A DNA stretch of 38,386 nt, taken from Candidatus Segatella caccae (GTDB lineage Bacteria > Bacteroidota > Bacteroidia > Bacteroidales > Bacteroidaceae). The position numbers were made by a program, and so were the translations under genes. This document shows, in pieces, positions 6,361 to 14,178 of this stretch. Each line of letters begins with the position of its first letter. Position 1 is the first letter of the stretch. Below the pieces are notes generated by a model, which was given only the letters and a program-made list of their open reading frames with translations, had not been told where the DNA came from and did not search any database. The stretch lies in contig USOQ01000018.1 in NCBI GenBank assembly GCA_900556395.1, positions 1 to 38,386 on the forward strand. The letters are read 5' to 3'.

Positions 6361-8607
6361 ATGAGAAAAGAATGGAGAGGTTTCAAAGGAAACAAGTGGC
6401 AAACAGAAGTCAATCTTCGTGACTTCATTCAGAATAACTACACCAGCTACGACGGCGATGAGTCGTTCTTGGCAGAACCTACCCAAGCTACCGACACCCT
6501 TTGGGGTATGTTGAAAGAACTCCAGAAGCAGGAGCGTGCCAAGGGTGGTGTGCTTGATATGGAGACCGAGGTGGTTTCAGGATTGACAGCATATGGTGCT
6601 GCCTATATCGGCGAAAATACGAAGGATTTGGAGAAGGTGGTAGGTCTACAGACCGACAAACCGCTGAAGCGTGCTTTCATGCCTTATGGTGGTATCAAGA
6701 TGGCAGAGCAGGCTTGTACTACATACGGCTATGAACCATCAGAGAAGCTCCATGAGATTTTCCACAAATATTGCAAGACTCACAATGATGGTGTCTTCGA
6801 TGCTTACACTCCTGAGATGAAACTCGTTCGTCATAATCATATTCTTACAGGTCTGCCTGATACATATGGTCGTGGTCGTATCGTAGGTGACTATCGTCGT
6901 GTGGCTCTTTATGGTATTGACTTCTTGATTCAGGAGAAGCAGAACGATTTGGCTAACATGGGCGACCATGAGATGATCGATGAGGTGATTCGTCTTCGTG
7001 AGGAGGTCTCTATGCAGATTAGAGCTCTCAAGGGCTTGAAGGATATGGCTGCCAGCTATGGTTTTGATATCAGCCAGCCAGCTCAGAATGCACGTGAGGC
7101 TGTTCAGTGGCTTTACTTCGGTTACCTCGGTGCTGTGAAGACCCAGAATGGTGCTGCCATGTCGGTAGGTCGTATTTCTACTTTCCTTGACATCTACTTC
7201 GAGCGTGATTTCCAGGAGGGTACTCTTACCGAGGCTGATGCGCAGGAGTTGATTGACCACTTGGTGATGAAGTTCCGTATGGTGAAGTTCGCTCGTATTC
7301 CTTCTTATAACCAGCTCTTCTCAGGTGACCCTGTATGGGCAACTCTTGAAGTAGGCGGTATGGGACAGGATGGTCGTTCTATGGTTACCAAGAATGACTT
7401 CCGTTTCCTCCACACACTTGAGAATATGGGTCCTTCGCCAGAACCTAACCTGACAGTATTGTACAGTTCTCGTTTGCCTAAGGGCTTCAAGCACTATGCT
7501 TCTTTGATTTCTGTAAAGACCAGCTCTATACAGTATGAGAACGATGACGTGATGCGTCCTGTATGGGGTGATGATTATAGTATCTGCTGCTGTGTTTCTG
7601 CTACACAGACTGGTAAGGAAATGCAGTTCTTTGGTGCTCGTGCCAACTTGGCTAAGTGCCTGACTTATGCTGTCTCTGGTGGTGTTGACTCTAAAACCCG
7701 TGAGCAGTGTGGTCCTAAGTATCGTGCCGTAGAGGGTGATGTTCTTACTTATGAGGAGTTTATGCCTCGCTTTATGGACATGATGGACTGGCTGGCTTCT
7801 GTTTACGTGAAGACATTGAATCTGATCCACTACATGCACGACAAGTACTTCTACGAGGCTGCCGAGATGGCGCTCATTGATACAGACGTACGTCGTACAT
7901 TCGCAACAGGTATAGCAGGTTTCAGTCATGTAGTAGACTCTATCTCGGCTATCAAGTATGCCAAGGTAAATATTGTTCGTGATGAGACTGGATTCCCACT
8001 CAGCTTCAAGACCGAGGGTGACTTCCCACGTTATGGTAATGATGATGAGCGTGCCGACGAGATTGCAGTATGGCTCTTGAAGACCTTCATGAATATGATT
8101 AAGAAGTATCATACTTATCGTGATTCTGAGCCTACAACTTCTATTCTTACCATCACCTCAAATGTGGTTTATGGCAAGTTTACCAGCAATATGCCTGATG
8201 GTCGCCCAGCAGGAGCACCTTTGGCTCCTGGTGCCAACCCATCTTACGGTGCTGAAAAGAACGGCTTGTTGGCTTCGCTCAACTCTGTGGCTAAGTTGCC
8301 TTACGAGTATGCTCTCGATGGTATTTCAAATACTCAGACCATCAGTCCAGGTGCTCTCGGTCATAACGACGAGGAGCGTGCGCAGACTTTGGTTGGTGTG
8401 ATGGATGGTTACTTCAACCAGGGTGCTCATCACTTGAATGTCAACGTATTTGGCGTAGACAAGTTGATGGATGCGATGGAACATCCAGAGAAGGAAGAGT
8501 ATCAGAACTTTACTATCCGTGTGAGCGGTTATGCAGTTAAGTTCATCGACTTGACTCGCGAGCAACAGCTCGACGTGATTGCTCGTCAGGCTCACGAGAA
8601 ACTCTAA
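6361..8607 (+). CDS. pflB: formate C-acetyltransferase (pyruvate formate-lyase)
   Basis: Anaerobic glycyl-radical enzyme converting pyruvate and CoA to acetyl-CoA and formate in the cytoplasm. Start at ATG 6361 (MRKEWRGFKG, 748 aa; E. coli PflB is 760 aa). The frame is open upstream to 6304, but that part is terminator sequence. Seen: the active-site cysteine pair Cys410-Cys411 within SICCCVSAT (a third Cys precedes them), followed by the conserved MQFFGARANLAK. Near the C-terminus, VSGYAVKF carries the radical site Gly723, 25 residues from the end as expected. The N-terminal GLTAYGAAYI segment also fits. The activase pflA lies 583 nt downstream behind a terminator and its own promoter, so the pair is separately transcribed. 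Expression probably depends on readthrough of the leader terminator. Confidence 0.97.
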   Translation: MRKEWRGFKGNKWQTEVNLRDFIQNNYTSYDGDESFLAEPTQATDTLWGMLKELQKQERAKGGVLDMETEVVSGLTAYGAAYIGENTKDLEKVVGLQTDKPLKRAFMPYGGIKMAEQACTTYGYEPSEKLHEIFHKYCKTHNDGVFDAYTPEMKLVRHNHILTGLPDTYGRGRIVGDYRRVALYGIDFLIQEKQNDLANMGDHEMIDEVIRLREEVSMQIRALKGLKDMAASYGFDISQPAQNAREAVQWLYFGYLGAVKTQNGAAMSVGRISTFLDIYFERDFQEGTLTEADAQELIDHLVMKFRMVKFARIPSYNQLFSGDPVWATLEVGGMGQDGRSMVTKNDFRFLHTLENMGPSPEPNLTVLYSSRLPKGFKHYASLISVKTSSIQYENDDVMRPVWGDDYSICCCVSATQTGKEMQFFGARANLAKCLTYAVSGGVDSKTREQCGPKYRAVEGDVLTYEEFMPRFMDMMDWLASVYVKTLNLIHYMHDKYFYEAAEMALIDTDVRRTFATGIAGFSHVVDSISAIKYAKVNIVRDETGFPLSFKTEGDFPRYGNDDERADEIAVWLLKTFMNMIKKYHTYRDSEPTTSILTITSNVVYGKFTSNMPDGRPAGAPLAPGANPSYGAEKNGLLASLNSVAKLPYEYALDGISNTQTISPGALGHNDEERAQTLVGVMDGYFNQGAHHLNVNVFGVDKLMDAMEHPEKEEYQNFTIRVSGYAVKFIDLTREQQLDVIARQAHEKL

Positions 8608-8639
8608 AGAATAGTTTCTTTGTAATAAATAATCAGATC

Positions 8640-8671
8640 AGCCCAGGCTCTCAGAGTCTGGGCTGTTTGTT
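8640..8671 (+). terminator. intrinsic terminator of pflB
   Basis: AGCCCAGGCTC (8640-8650), loop TCA, GAGTCTGGGCT (8654-8664): an 11-bp stem with one G-U pair, followed by T-rich gtttgttt. It lies 33 nt after the pflB stop. Confidence 0.85.
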
Positions 8672-8845
8672 TATTATGTTTATTGAAAAAATATATTAAT
8701 GCAGTGTTTTTATGCAAAAGCTTTTCGGCTACCTTTTCATGTTTATCGTAATCGAACTTACGGTGGTTGGTAACAACTCAGCACCCTCTATAGAAAACTT
8801 CACGTTACTAAAGCATAAACTTGATTAAAAGTTCTGTTCGAAAGT

Positions 8846-8921
8846 TTTGAATATGTATTCAGAGCCTTTGAACGGATATCCAGAGCCTTTGAATATATAT
8901 TCAGAGCTTTTGAATAGAGAT
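8846..8921. repeat. 21-bp tandem repeat, about 3.5 units
   Basis: Units 8846-8866, 8867-8887 and 8888-8908 share tttgaa at the start and cagagcc/t at the end, and a partial fourth starts at 8909. The middle of each unit is self-complementary (gaata-tg-tattc, ggatatcc, gaatatatattc) although the bases differ. There are no unique spacers, so it is not a CRISPR array. Confidence 0.75.
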
Positions 8922-8967
8922 TTATACAACCAAAAGGCTATTGGCTATATGTGGTTTAACGATTTTA

Positions 8968-9040
8968 GTTGACCACTTTACGCTTTATTGATAATACGAG
9001 TTGACTCAGTTATTACTTATTTATAATTCACGTTGACTCA
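8968..9040 (+). promoter_or_regulatory. three GTTGAC boxes at 32-bp steps upstream of pflA
   Basis: GTTGAC occurs at 8968-8973, 9000-9005 and 9032-9037; the last two extend to GTTGACTCA. The 32-bp period is close to three helical turns. Units one and two also share about 20 of 32 positions, so this may be a decayed tandem repeat rather than an operator array. Confidence 0.4.
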
Positions 9041-9141
9041 CAGTATTGACGTAACAACTCATGACAATATGGGTGCAGAGTAGTTTCGGTGGTTGAGTAT
9101 AATTATAAATATCCTAAAAATTATAAAATCACTGCATAAAA

Positions 9142-9173
9142 GTTGCATAAATGGAAATAATGCACTAACTTTG
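9142..9173 (+). promoter_or_regulatory. promoter of pflA
   Basis: GTTG at 9142-9145, 20 nt spacer, TAACTTTG at 9166-9173. The pflA start at 9191 would have a leader of only about 12 nt. Confidence 0.7.
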
Positions 9174-9190
9174 CATAAAAATGAAAAGGC

Positions 9191-9931
9191 ATGACAAAAG
9201 GTTTTGTACATAGTGTGGAGAGTTTTGGCTCTGTAGATGGTCCGGGAATTAGATTCTTGATATTCCTGCAGGGATGTCCTATGCGCTGTCAGTTCTGTCA
9301 TAATCCTGATTCCTGGAAGACGGGAATAGGAGAGGAACGTACGGCTGATGAGTTGCTTGACCAAGCTGAGCGCTTTCGTACATATTGGGGCGACAAAGGT
9401 GGCATTACCGTAAGTGGAGGTGAGGCCTTGATGCAGATAGACTTTTTGTTGGAGCTTTTTGAGAAGGCTAAACGTCGGGGTATAGGAACCTGCTTGGACA
9501 CTTCGGCTCAGCTCTTTACACGCAAGGCACCTTTCTTTGAGAAGTTTGAGCGTCTGATGGAGCTTACCGATACGGTTTTGCTTGATATTAAGCATATAGA
9601 TGATGAAGAGCATCGCAAACTGACACGCCATAGCAATGCCAATATTCTGGATTGTGCCAGATATCTTAGTGAGATAGCCAAGCCTGTATGGATCAGGCAT
9701 GTGCTTATTCCAGGTATTACTGATAAGGACGAATACCTAATAAGGTTGTGCGATTTTCTGTCTACGCTTCATAATATAGAGCGTATAGAAGTGCTTCCTT
9801 ATCACACATTGGGCGTGTTTAAATATGAGAAATTGGGTATTGATTATCCCTTAAAGGGAGTAGAAACTCCCAATGCGGAGCGTGTTTCACATGCTCATAA
9901 TATTTTACAGCAGGCTTTGTCGCTTCGGTAG
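9191..9931 (+). CDS. pflA: pyruvate formate-lyase activating enzyme (radical SAM)
   Basis: Radical SAM protein that installs the glycyl radical on PflB. The protein is 246 aa, the same length as E. coli PflA. Seen: N-terminal HSVESFGSVDGPGIR, the [4Fe-4S] motif CPMRCQFC (Cys29, Cys33, Cys36), the ITVSGGEAL segment that binds SAM, and VLLDIKHID. ATG 9191 is preceded by aaagg. A start at 9181 is in another frame. Its promoter leaves a very short leader. After its stop come two 15-bp near-copies of tgttgcatatc (9934-9963) and a long T-run near 9986, without a clear hairpin. Confidence 0.96.
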   Translation: MTKGFVHSVESFGSVDGPGIRFLIFLQGCPMRCQFCHNPDSWKTGIGEERTADELLDQAERFRTYWGDKGGITVSGGEALMQIDFLLELFEKAKRRGIGTCLDTSAQLFTRKAPFFEKFERLMELTDTVLLDIKHIDDEEHRKLTRHSNANILDCARYLSEIAKPVWIRHVLIPGITDKDEYLIRLCDFLSTLHNIERIEVLPYHTLGVFKYEKLGIDYPLKGVETPNAERVSHAHNILQQALSLR

Positions 9932-10028
9932 GTTGTTGCATATCAAACTGTTGCATATCTATGGTAGGTGTCTTGGCTTTTACTGTTTTTTTTTAAAAAT
10001 GTAAAGTGTAAATTGTATATAACTGGTG

Positions 10029-10412
10029 ATGGAAAAGAAAAACAAAGAATCAGAATTTAATAGCTTTTGGGAGCAGCATCAGAAGCAGCTCATATTAAAC
10101 GCACCCAAGGAATTGAGGGACGAATATGTGGAGTCTACTCAACTCAATTCTCCTTTAGACTGGTTGTGTTTCATTCTCCCTTTGGGTGTAGGTATTATGG
10201 TCTTATCTTCCCTACGGTTGGAGAGTGAAATCTTGTCTTGGTTTATCATGGTGGTTGTTGTAATTGTGCTGTTTGTCTTGATGCAGATGATAAAGCCGAT
10301 GTTCTCAAAAAAGAAATCGACCTCGCAAGTTGTTGAGCGCATCAAGGAACATTACTATGCTGTTTATCTGCAACAAGGTAGCCTGGAGGCTTTTCATGCC
10401 TGGTTGGGTTAA
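10029..10412 (+). CDS. hypothetical small membrane protein, 127 aa
   Basis: Not recognised. Start at ATG 10029 (MEKKNKESEF) rather than the adjoining GTG. Residues 1-40 are charged and probably cytoplasmic, two hydrophobic segments follow (about 45-62 and 68-88), and a basic patch (SKKKS) and a 25-residue amphipathic tail end the protein. It has no catalytic motif. It lies about 97 nt after pflA and could be read through from it. Its TAA stop shares bases with the TAA stop of the convergent hemW gene within TTAA (10409-10412). Confidence 0.7.
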   Translation: MEKKNKESEFNSFWEQHQKQLILNAPKELRDEYVESTQLNSPLDWLCFILPLGVGIMVLSSLRLESEILSWFIMVVVVIVLFVLMQMIKPMFSKKKSTSQVVERIKEHYYAVYLQQGSLEAFHAWLG

Positions 10413-11560
10413 ACCAGCATGAAGTCGCTCATGATGTCGTCAGAAACGTACAAACCATTCCGAGTAAGCATCAGGCGTCCTTCTTTTATTTGCATTTGAT
10501 GCCGTTCAATATGTTTGTCGGCTTCAGTAAGTAGGGTTCGGTAGAGTGAGTCTCCGAACTCTTCTTTTATTTTTGTTAGTGTGATACCATCGCTGGTGCG
10601 TAGGGCTGTGGCAATCAGATCGTTATATCTGGTGTTTATGTCGAGTGTTTCACTTTCTTGAACAACTCTTCCTTGTTTGATAGAATGGATATACTCGTTG
10701 ATATCGGCTATATTCCAACTGCGCATGACTTTAGGGCTACGTATGTAGGAATGGGCGGCTGCTCCCAAACCTATGTATGGCACTTCATGCCAGTAACTGC
10801 TGTTGTGGCGCGAACGGTAACCTGGGAGTGCAAAGTTGCTAATCTCATAGTGTTCATATCCCGCTGCTGTCAGTTCGTCGATGAGTATCTCGTACATTTG
10901 GAGATAGGTTTCCTCATCTATTTCTTTTATTTTTTCTTGTTGTAATAAGCGGTAAAGTGTTGTGCCTTCTTCGTACATCAGGCTATAGGCTGACAGGTGT
11001 TCTACGTTTAATGACAGAGCTTCTCTGATGTCATGGGTCCATTCGGTGATGGTTTCGTTCGGGAATCCGAACATTAGGTCTATGCTGATGTTGCCGACAC
11101 CAGCTTTGCGCAATAGCTTAATGGCTTGCTTGGCTTCGATGGCATTGTGTCTTCTGTGTAAGAATCTCAATCTCTCATCCGAGAAAGTTTGTATTCCCAT
11201 GCTGATGCGATTGATAGGCAACTGGGCTATCGTACGGCATAGAGTGGGGGTGATGTCGTCAGGGTTACACTCCATCGTGATTTCTATATGTTCTGTAAGC
11301 GAGGAACCATAGTTCTTGTTGATGCCTTCAAACAGACGAACGAGTTGTTCGCTGGTGAGTTGACTGGGTGTTCCACCACCCAGATAGATGGTTTCTATCT
11401 TAGCTGGTTCCCCTAAAGTATCGTTAATCTGGCGTAAAGCCATCTCTTGACAGAGGGCTTCAATGTATGCATCTCTCTCTCTTAGGGATGTGGTGCTGTA
11501 GAAACCGCAATAGATGCAGCGGCTCTCGCAGAAGGGTATGTGTATGTAAAGTCCTGCCAT
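10409..11560 (-). CDS. hemW: HemW-like radical SAM protein (CPO III-like, heme chaperone family)
   Basis: Radical SAM protein of the HemN/HemW family, 383 aa. HemW members bind and hand over heme rather than oxidise coproporphyrinogen. Seen: N-terminal LYIHIPFCESRCIYCGF with Cys11, Cys15 and Cys18, then TIYLGGGTPSQL, and NRISMGIQTFSDERLRFLHR, all typical of HemW. A C-terminal HemN_C-like region ends the protein. A length near 380 aa and MAGLYIHIPFC at the very N-terminus favour HemW over the longer HemN. It is convergent with the 127-aa gene, sharing stop-codon bases. A TAATTTTG -7 box lies at 11613-11620. Confidence 0.9.
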   Translation of the reverse strand: MAGLYIHIPFCESRCIYCGFYSTTSLRERDAYIEALCQEMALRQINDTLGEPAKIETIYLGGGTPSQLTSEQLVRLFEGINKNYGSSLTEHIEITMECNPDDITPTLCRTIAQLPINRISMGIQTFSDERLRFLHRRHNAIEAKQAIKLLRKAGVGNISIDLMFGFPNETITEWTHDIREALSLNVEHLSAYSLMYEEGTTLYRLLQQEKIKEIDEETYLQMYEILIDELTAAGYEHYEISNFALPGYRSRHNSSYWHEVPYIGLGAAAHSYIRSPKVMRSWNIADINEYIHSIKQGRVVQESETLDINTRYNDLIATALRTSDGITLTKIKEEFGDSLYRTLLTEADKHIERHQMQIKEGRLMLTRNGLYVSDDIMSDFMLV

Positions 11561-11612
11561 GATTGTCTATATATAATAAGGTGTATGCTTGTTTTTTTGC
11601 TTTAATAAGGTG

Positions 11613-11620
11613 CAAAATTA
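11613..11620 (-). promoter_or_regulatory. -7 box of hemW
   Basis: TAATTTTG on the minus strand, about 50 nt before the hemW start. No good -33 element is visible. Confidence 0.55.
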
Positions 11621-11661
11621 CTAATATGTTTTAAAAGAAGAGAGTTTTGAAAGGTAAACTT

Positions 11662-11692
11662 TTTGTTTTTTGAGAATAATTCACTATCTTAG
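11662..11692 (+). promoter_or_regulatory. promoter of the EF-G2-like gene
   Basis: TTTG at 11662-11665, 19 nt spacer, TATCTTAG at 11685-11692 (one mismatch to TAnnTTTG). The predicted leader is about 70 nt. Confidence 0.55.
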
Positions 11693-11768
11693 TAGCCATA
11701 AAGCGGAGAAGAAAACCCTTCGCCCTTTTGACAACTTAATGTATAACCCTTATTAAATCTATAGCGTC

Positions 11769-13931
11769 ATGAGAGTATATCAGACAAATGAGATCAAAAA
11801 CATCGCGTTGCTGGGCAGTGCGGGTAGCGGCAAGACTACACTTGCCGAAAGTATGTTGTTCGAAGCAGGCATTATCAAGCGTAGAGGCTCTGTAGAAGCG
11901 AAGAATACGGTGAGTGACTACTTCCCAGTAGAGTTGGAATACGGCTATTCGGTATTCCCTACTGTTTTTCATGTAGAATGGAATAATAAGAAACTTAATA
12001 TCATTGATTGTCCAGGAAGTGATGACTTTGTGGGCGGAGCTATTACTTCACTCAATGTTACCGATCAGGCTGTGATTCTTATTAATGGTCAGTACGGTCC
12101 TGAAGTAGGTACACAGAATAATTTCCGCTATACAGAGAAACTTGGCAAACCTGTTATCTTCTTGGTTAATCAGCTTGATTCTGATAAGTGCGACTTTGAC
12201 AACATCGTCGCTACAATGCAGGAAATCTATGGTTCTAAATGTATTCAGATACAATATCCTATAGAGACTGGTTCTGGCTTTAATGCTCTCATAGACGTGT
12301 TATTGATGAAGAAATATTCTTGGAAGCCAGAAGGTGGTGCTCCTGTCATCGAGGAGATTCCTGAAGAGGAGATGGATAAGGCTATGGAACTGCACAAGGC
12401 TCTTGTGGAGGCAGCTGCAGAGAATGATGAGGGCTTGATGGAGAAATTCTTCGAGAGCGAGAGCCTTACTGAGGACGAGTTGCGTGAAGGTATCCGAAAG
12501 GGATTGGTTACTCGTAGCATCTTCCCTGTGTTCTGTGTTTGTGCAGGCAAAGATATGGGTGTGCGTCGCTTGATGGAGTTCTTGGGTAATGTAGTTCCTT
12601 TCGTAAGCGAGATGCCTAAATTGCATAATACTCGTGGTGAGGAGATTACTCCTGATGCTGCTGGCAAGGAGAGTGTTTATTTCTTCAAGACAGGTATGGA
12701 GCCTCATATCGGTGAAGTAAGCTATTTCAAGGTGATGAGCGGTACTATTAAGACTGGTGACGATCTTACCAATGCTGATAGAGGTAGCAAGGAACGTATT
12801 GGTCAGTTGTACGCTTGCGCTGGTGCTAATCGTGTTCCTGTAGAGAAGCTGGAGGCTGGTGATATCGGCTGTACAGTGAAACTCAAGGATGTGAAGACAG
12901 GTAATACGCTGAATGGCAAGGATATAGAATGGCGCTTTGATTTTATCAAATATCCTAATTCTAAGTATTCTCGTGCAGTGAAGGCTGTTAACGCTCAAGA
13001 TACAGAGAAGTTGATGGCAGCTCTTCTGAAGATGCGTCAGGAAGATCCTACATGGGTAGTAGAGCAGAGTAAGGAGTTGCGTCAGGTTATTGTTCATGGT
13101 CAGGGTGAGTTCCATCTACGTACATTGAAATGGCGTTTGGAAAACAATGAAAAGTTGAACATTGTGTATGGTGAGCCTCGTATTCCTTATCGCGAAACTA
13201 TCACCAAGAAAGCGCGTGCAGAATACCGTCATAAGAAACAGAGTGGTGGAGCAGGTCAGTTTGGTGAGGTTCATTTGATTGTGGAGCCTTATGCTGAGGG
13301 TATGCCTGATCCAACATCATTTACCTTCAATGGACAGGAGTTCAAGATGAACATTAAGAGCCGTGAAGAGGTAACATTAGATTGGGGTGGAAAGTTGGTT
13401 TTCCTTAACTCAGTAGTTGGTGGTGCCATTGATGCTCGCTTTATGCCAGCTATCCTCAAGGGTATTATGGACTGTATAGAACATGGACCTCTTACTGGTA
13501 GCTATGCTCGTGATGTGCGAGTTATTGTTTATGATGGTAAGATGCACCCAGTAGATAGCAATGAGTTGTCGTTCATGTTGGCTGCTCGTCATGCATTCAG
13601 TGATGCATTCAAGTTGGCTGGTCCTAAGATTTTGGAGCCTATCTATGACTTAGAGGTATATGTACCTGCTGACTTTATGGGTGATGTGATGAGTGATTTG
13701 CAAGGTCGTCGTGCGCTCATTATGGGTATGGATAGCGAGGCTGGATATCAGAAACTTAGTGCAAAGATTCCTTTGAAGGAACTTTCTAACTATTCTATAT
13801 CTCTCAGTTCGCTTACTGGTGGTCGTGCATCTTTCACTACAAAGTTTGCAAGTTATGAGCTTGTTCCTAATGACATTCAAGGCAAGTTGATAGCAGAGCA
13901 TGAGGCTGAGTTAGCTAAAGAGGCTGAGTAA
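11769..13931 (+). CDS. fusA2: EF-G paralogue (EF-G2-like) lacking the catalytic histidine
   Basis: A 720-aa protein with the full domain layout of elongation factor G: a G domain in roughly the first 270 residues, then domains II-V. Seen: P-loop GSAGSGKT (16-23) and G4 motif NQLD (134-137). The G3 motif reads DCPGSDDF (80-87), so Ser84 replaces the catalytic His of canonical DTPGH. The switch I RGITI motif is replaced by EYGYSV. Bacteroides thetaiotaomicron encodes an EF-G2 reported to support translation without GTPase activity and to be induced on carbon limitation; this protein fits that type. It is monocistronic, with its own promoter and terminator. It is not the housekeeping EF-G, which would keep His and RGITI. 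Domain IV and V segments (GQFGEVHL, RRALIMGMD) are intact, so it is not a pseudogene. Confidence 0.9.
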   Translation: MRVYQTNEIKNIALLGSAGSGKTTLAESMLFEAGIIKRRGSVEAKNTVSDYFPVELEYGYSVFPTVFHVEWNNKKLNIIDCPGSDDFVGGAITSLNVTDQAVILINGQYGPEVGTQNNFRYTEKLGKPVIFLVNQLDSDKCDFDNIVATMQEIYGSKCIQIQYPIETGSGFNALIDVLLMKKYSWKPEGGAPVIEEIPEEEMDKAMELHKALVEAAAENDEGLMEKFFESESLTEDELREGIRKGLVTRSIFPVFCVCAGKDMGVRRLMEFLGNVVPFVSEMPKLHNTRGEEITPDAAGKESVYFFKTGMEPHIGEVSYFKVMSGTIKTGDDLTNADRGSKERIGQLYACAGANRVPVEKLEAGDIGCTVKLKDVKTGNTLNGKDIEWRFDFIKYPNSKYSRAVKAVNAQDTEKLMAALLKMRQEDPTWVVEQSKELRQVIVHGQGEFHLRTLKWRLENNEKLNIVYGEPRIPYRETITKKARAEYRHKKQSGGAGQFGEVHLIVEPYAEGMPDPTSFTFNGQEFKMNIKSREEVTLDWGGKLVFLNSVVGGAIDARFMPAILKGIMDCIEHGPLTGSYARDVRVIVYDGKMHPVDSNELSFMLAARHAFSDAFKLAGPKILEPIYDLEVYVPADFMGDVMSDLQGRRALIMGMDSEAGYQKLSAKIPLKELSNYSISLSSLTGGRASFTTKFASYELVPNDIQGKLIAEHEAELAKEAE

Positions 13932-13974
13932 ATAAGAAGTAAGAAGGAAACTTATTGAATGATAGAATGATATA

Positions 13975-14008
13975 GAGGGCATGCCCAAAAGCATGCTCTC
14001 TTTTTTTT
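13975..14008 (+). terminator. intrinsic terminator of the EF-G2-like gene
   Basis: gagggcatgc (13975-13984), loop ccaaaa, gcatgctctc (13991-14000), then eight T. A 10-bp stem with one G-U pair. Confidence 0.88.
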
Positions 14009-14100
14009 GTAGTTAAGGGTTTAGAGTCATTCCTTTTCTGTTCTATGGGTGCTGTATATATCCGTTATATGTTTATATGTAATTAGTATATGTTTGTAAT

Positions 14101-14134
14101 GTTAATAATGGTGAATAATAGAGAAATTATTAAC
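14101..14134. promoter_or_regulatory. AT-rich inverted repeat upstream of rprX
   Basis: gttaataat (14101-14109) and attattaac (14126-14134) are perfect 9-bp complements with a 16-nt spacer. They end just upstream of the expected -33 region of the rprX promoter, a place suited to a regulator site. Its function is not shown. Confidence 0.4.
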
Positions 14135-14165
14135 TGCAATCTGTTAAGCGTTTAAGAATTTTATC

Positions 14166-14173
14166 TATCTTTG
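14166..14173 (+). promoter_or_regulatory. -7 box of rprXY adjoining the start codon
   Basis: TATCTTTG matches TAnnTTTG. The rprX ATG at 14179 would sit at about +1, so the transcript would be leaderless or nearly so. The -33 element is weak (CTGT near 14141). Confidence 0.6.
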
Positions 14174-14178
14174 CTGTC

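Larger units (their letters stand above)
8672..9141. other. non-coding spacer between pflB and pflA
   Basis: No convincing gene on either strand. It is AT-rich. It holds a 21-bp tandem repeat (8846-8921) and three GTTGAC boxes at exact 32-bp spacing (8968, 9000, 9032). No RNA family is recognised. A small RNA cannot be ruled out. Confidence 0.6.

Noticed and set aside
7321..8112. 263-aa open frame antisense to pflB
   Set aside because: It lies inside a gene with all PFL catalytic motifs; no promoter, no domain-like sequence. A shadow of codon use.
8846..8921. CRISPR array or IS ends
   Set aside because: Direct 21-bp tandem units with no spacers and no transposase nearby.
12300..13115. 271-aa open frame antisense to the EF-G2-like gene
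   Set aside because: Fully inside a well-supported EF-G gene on the other strand, low-complexity composition, no start signal.
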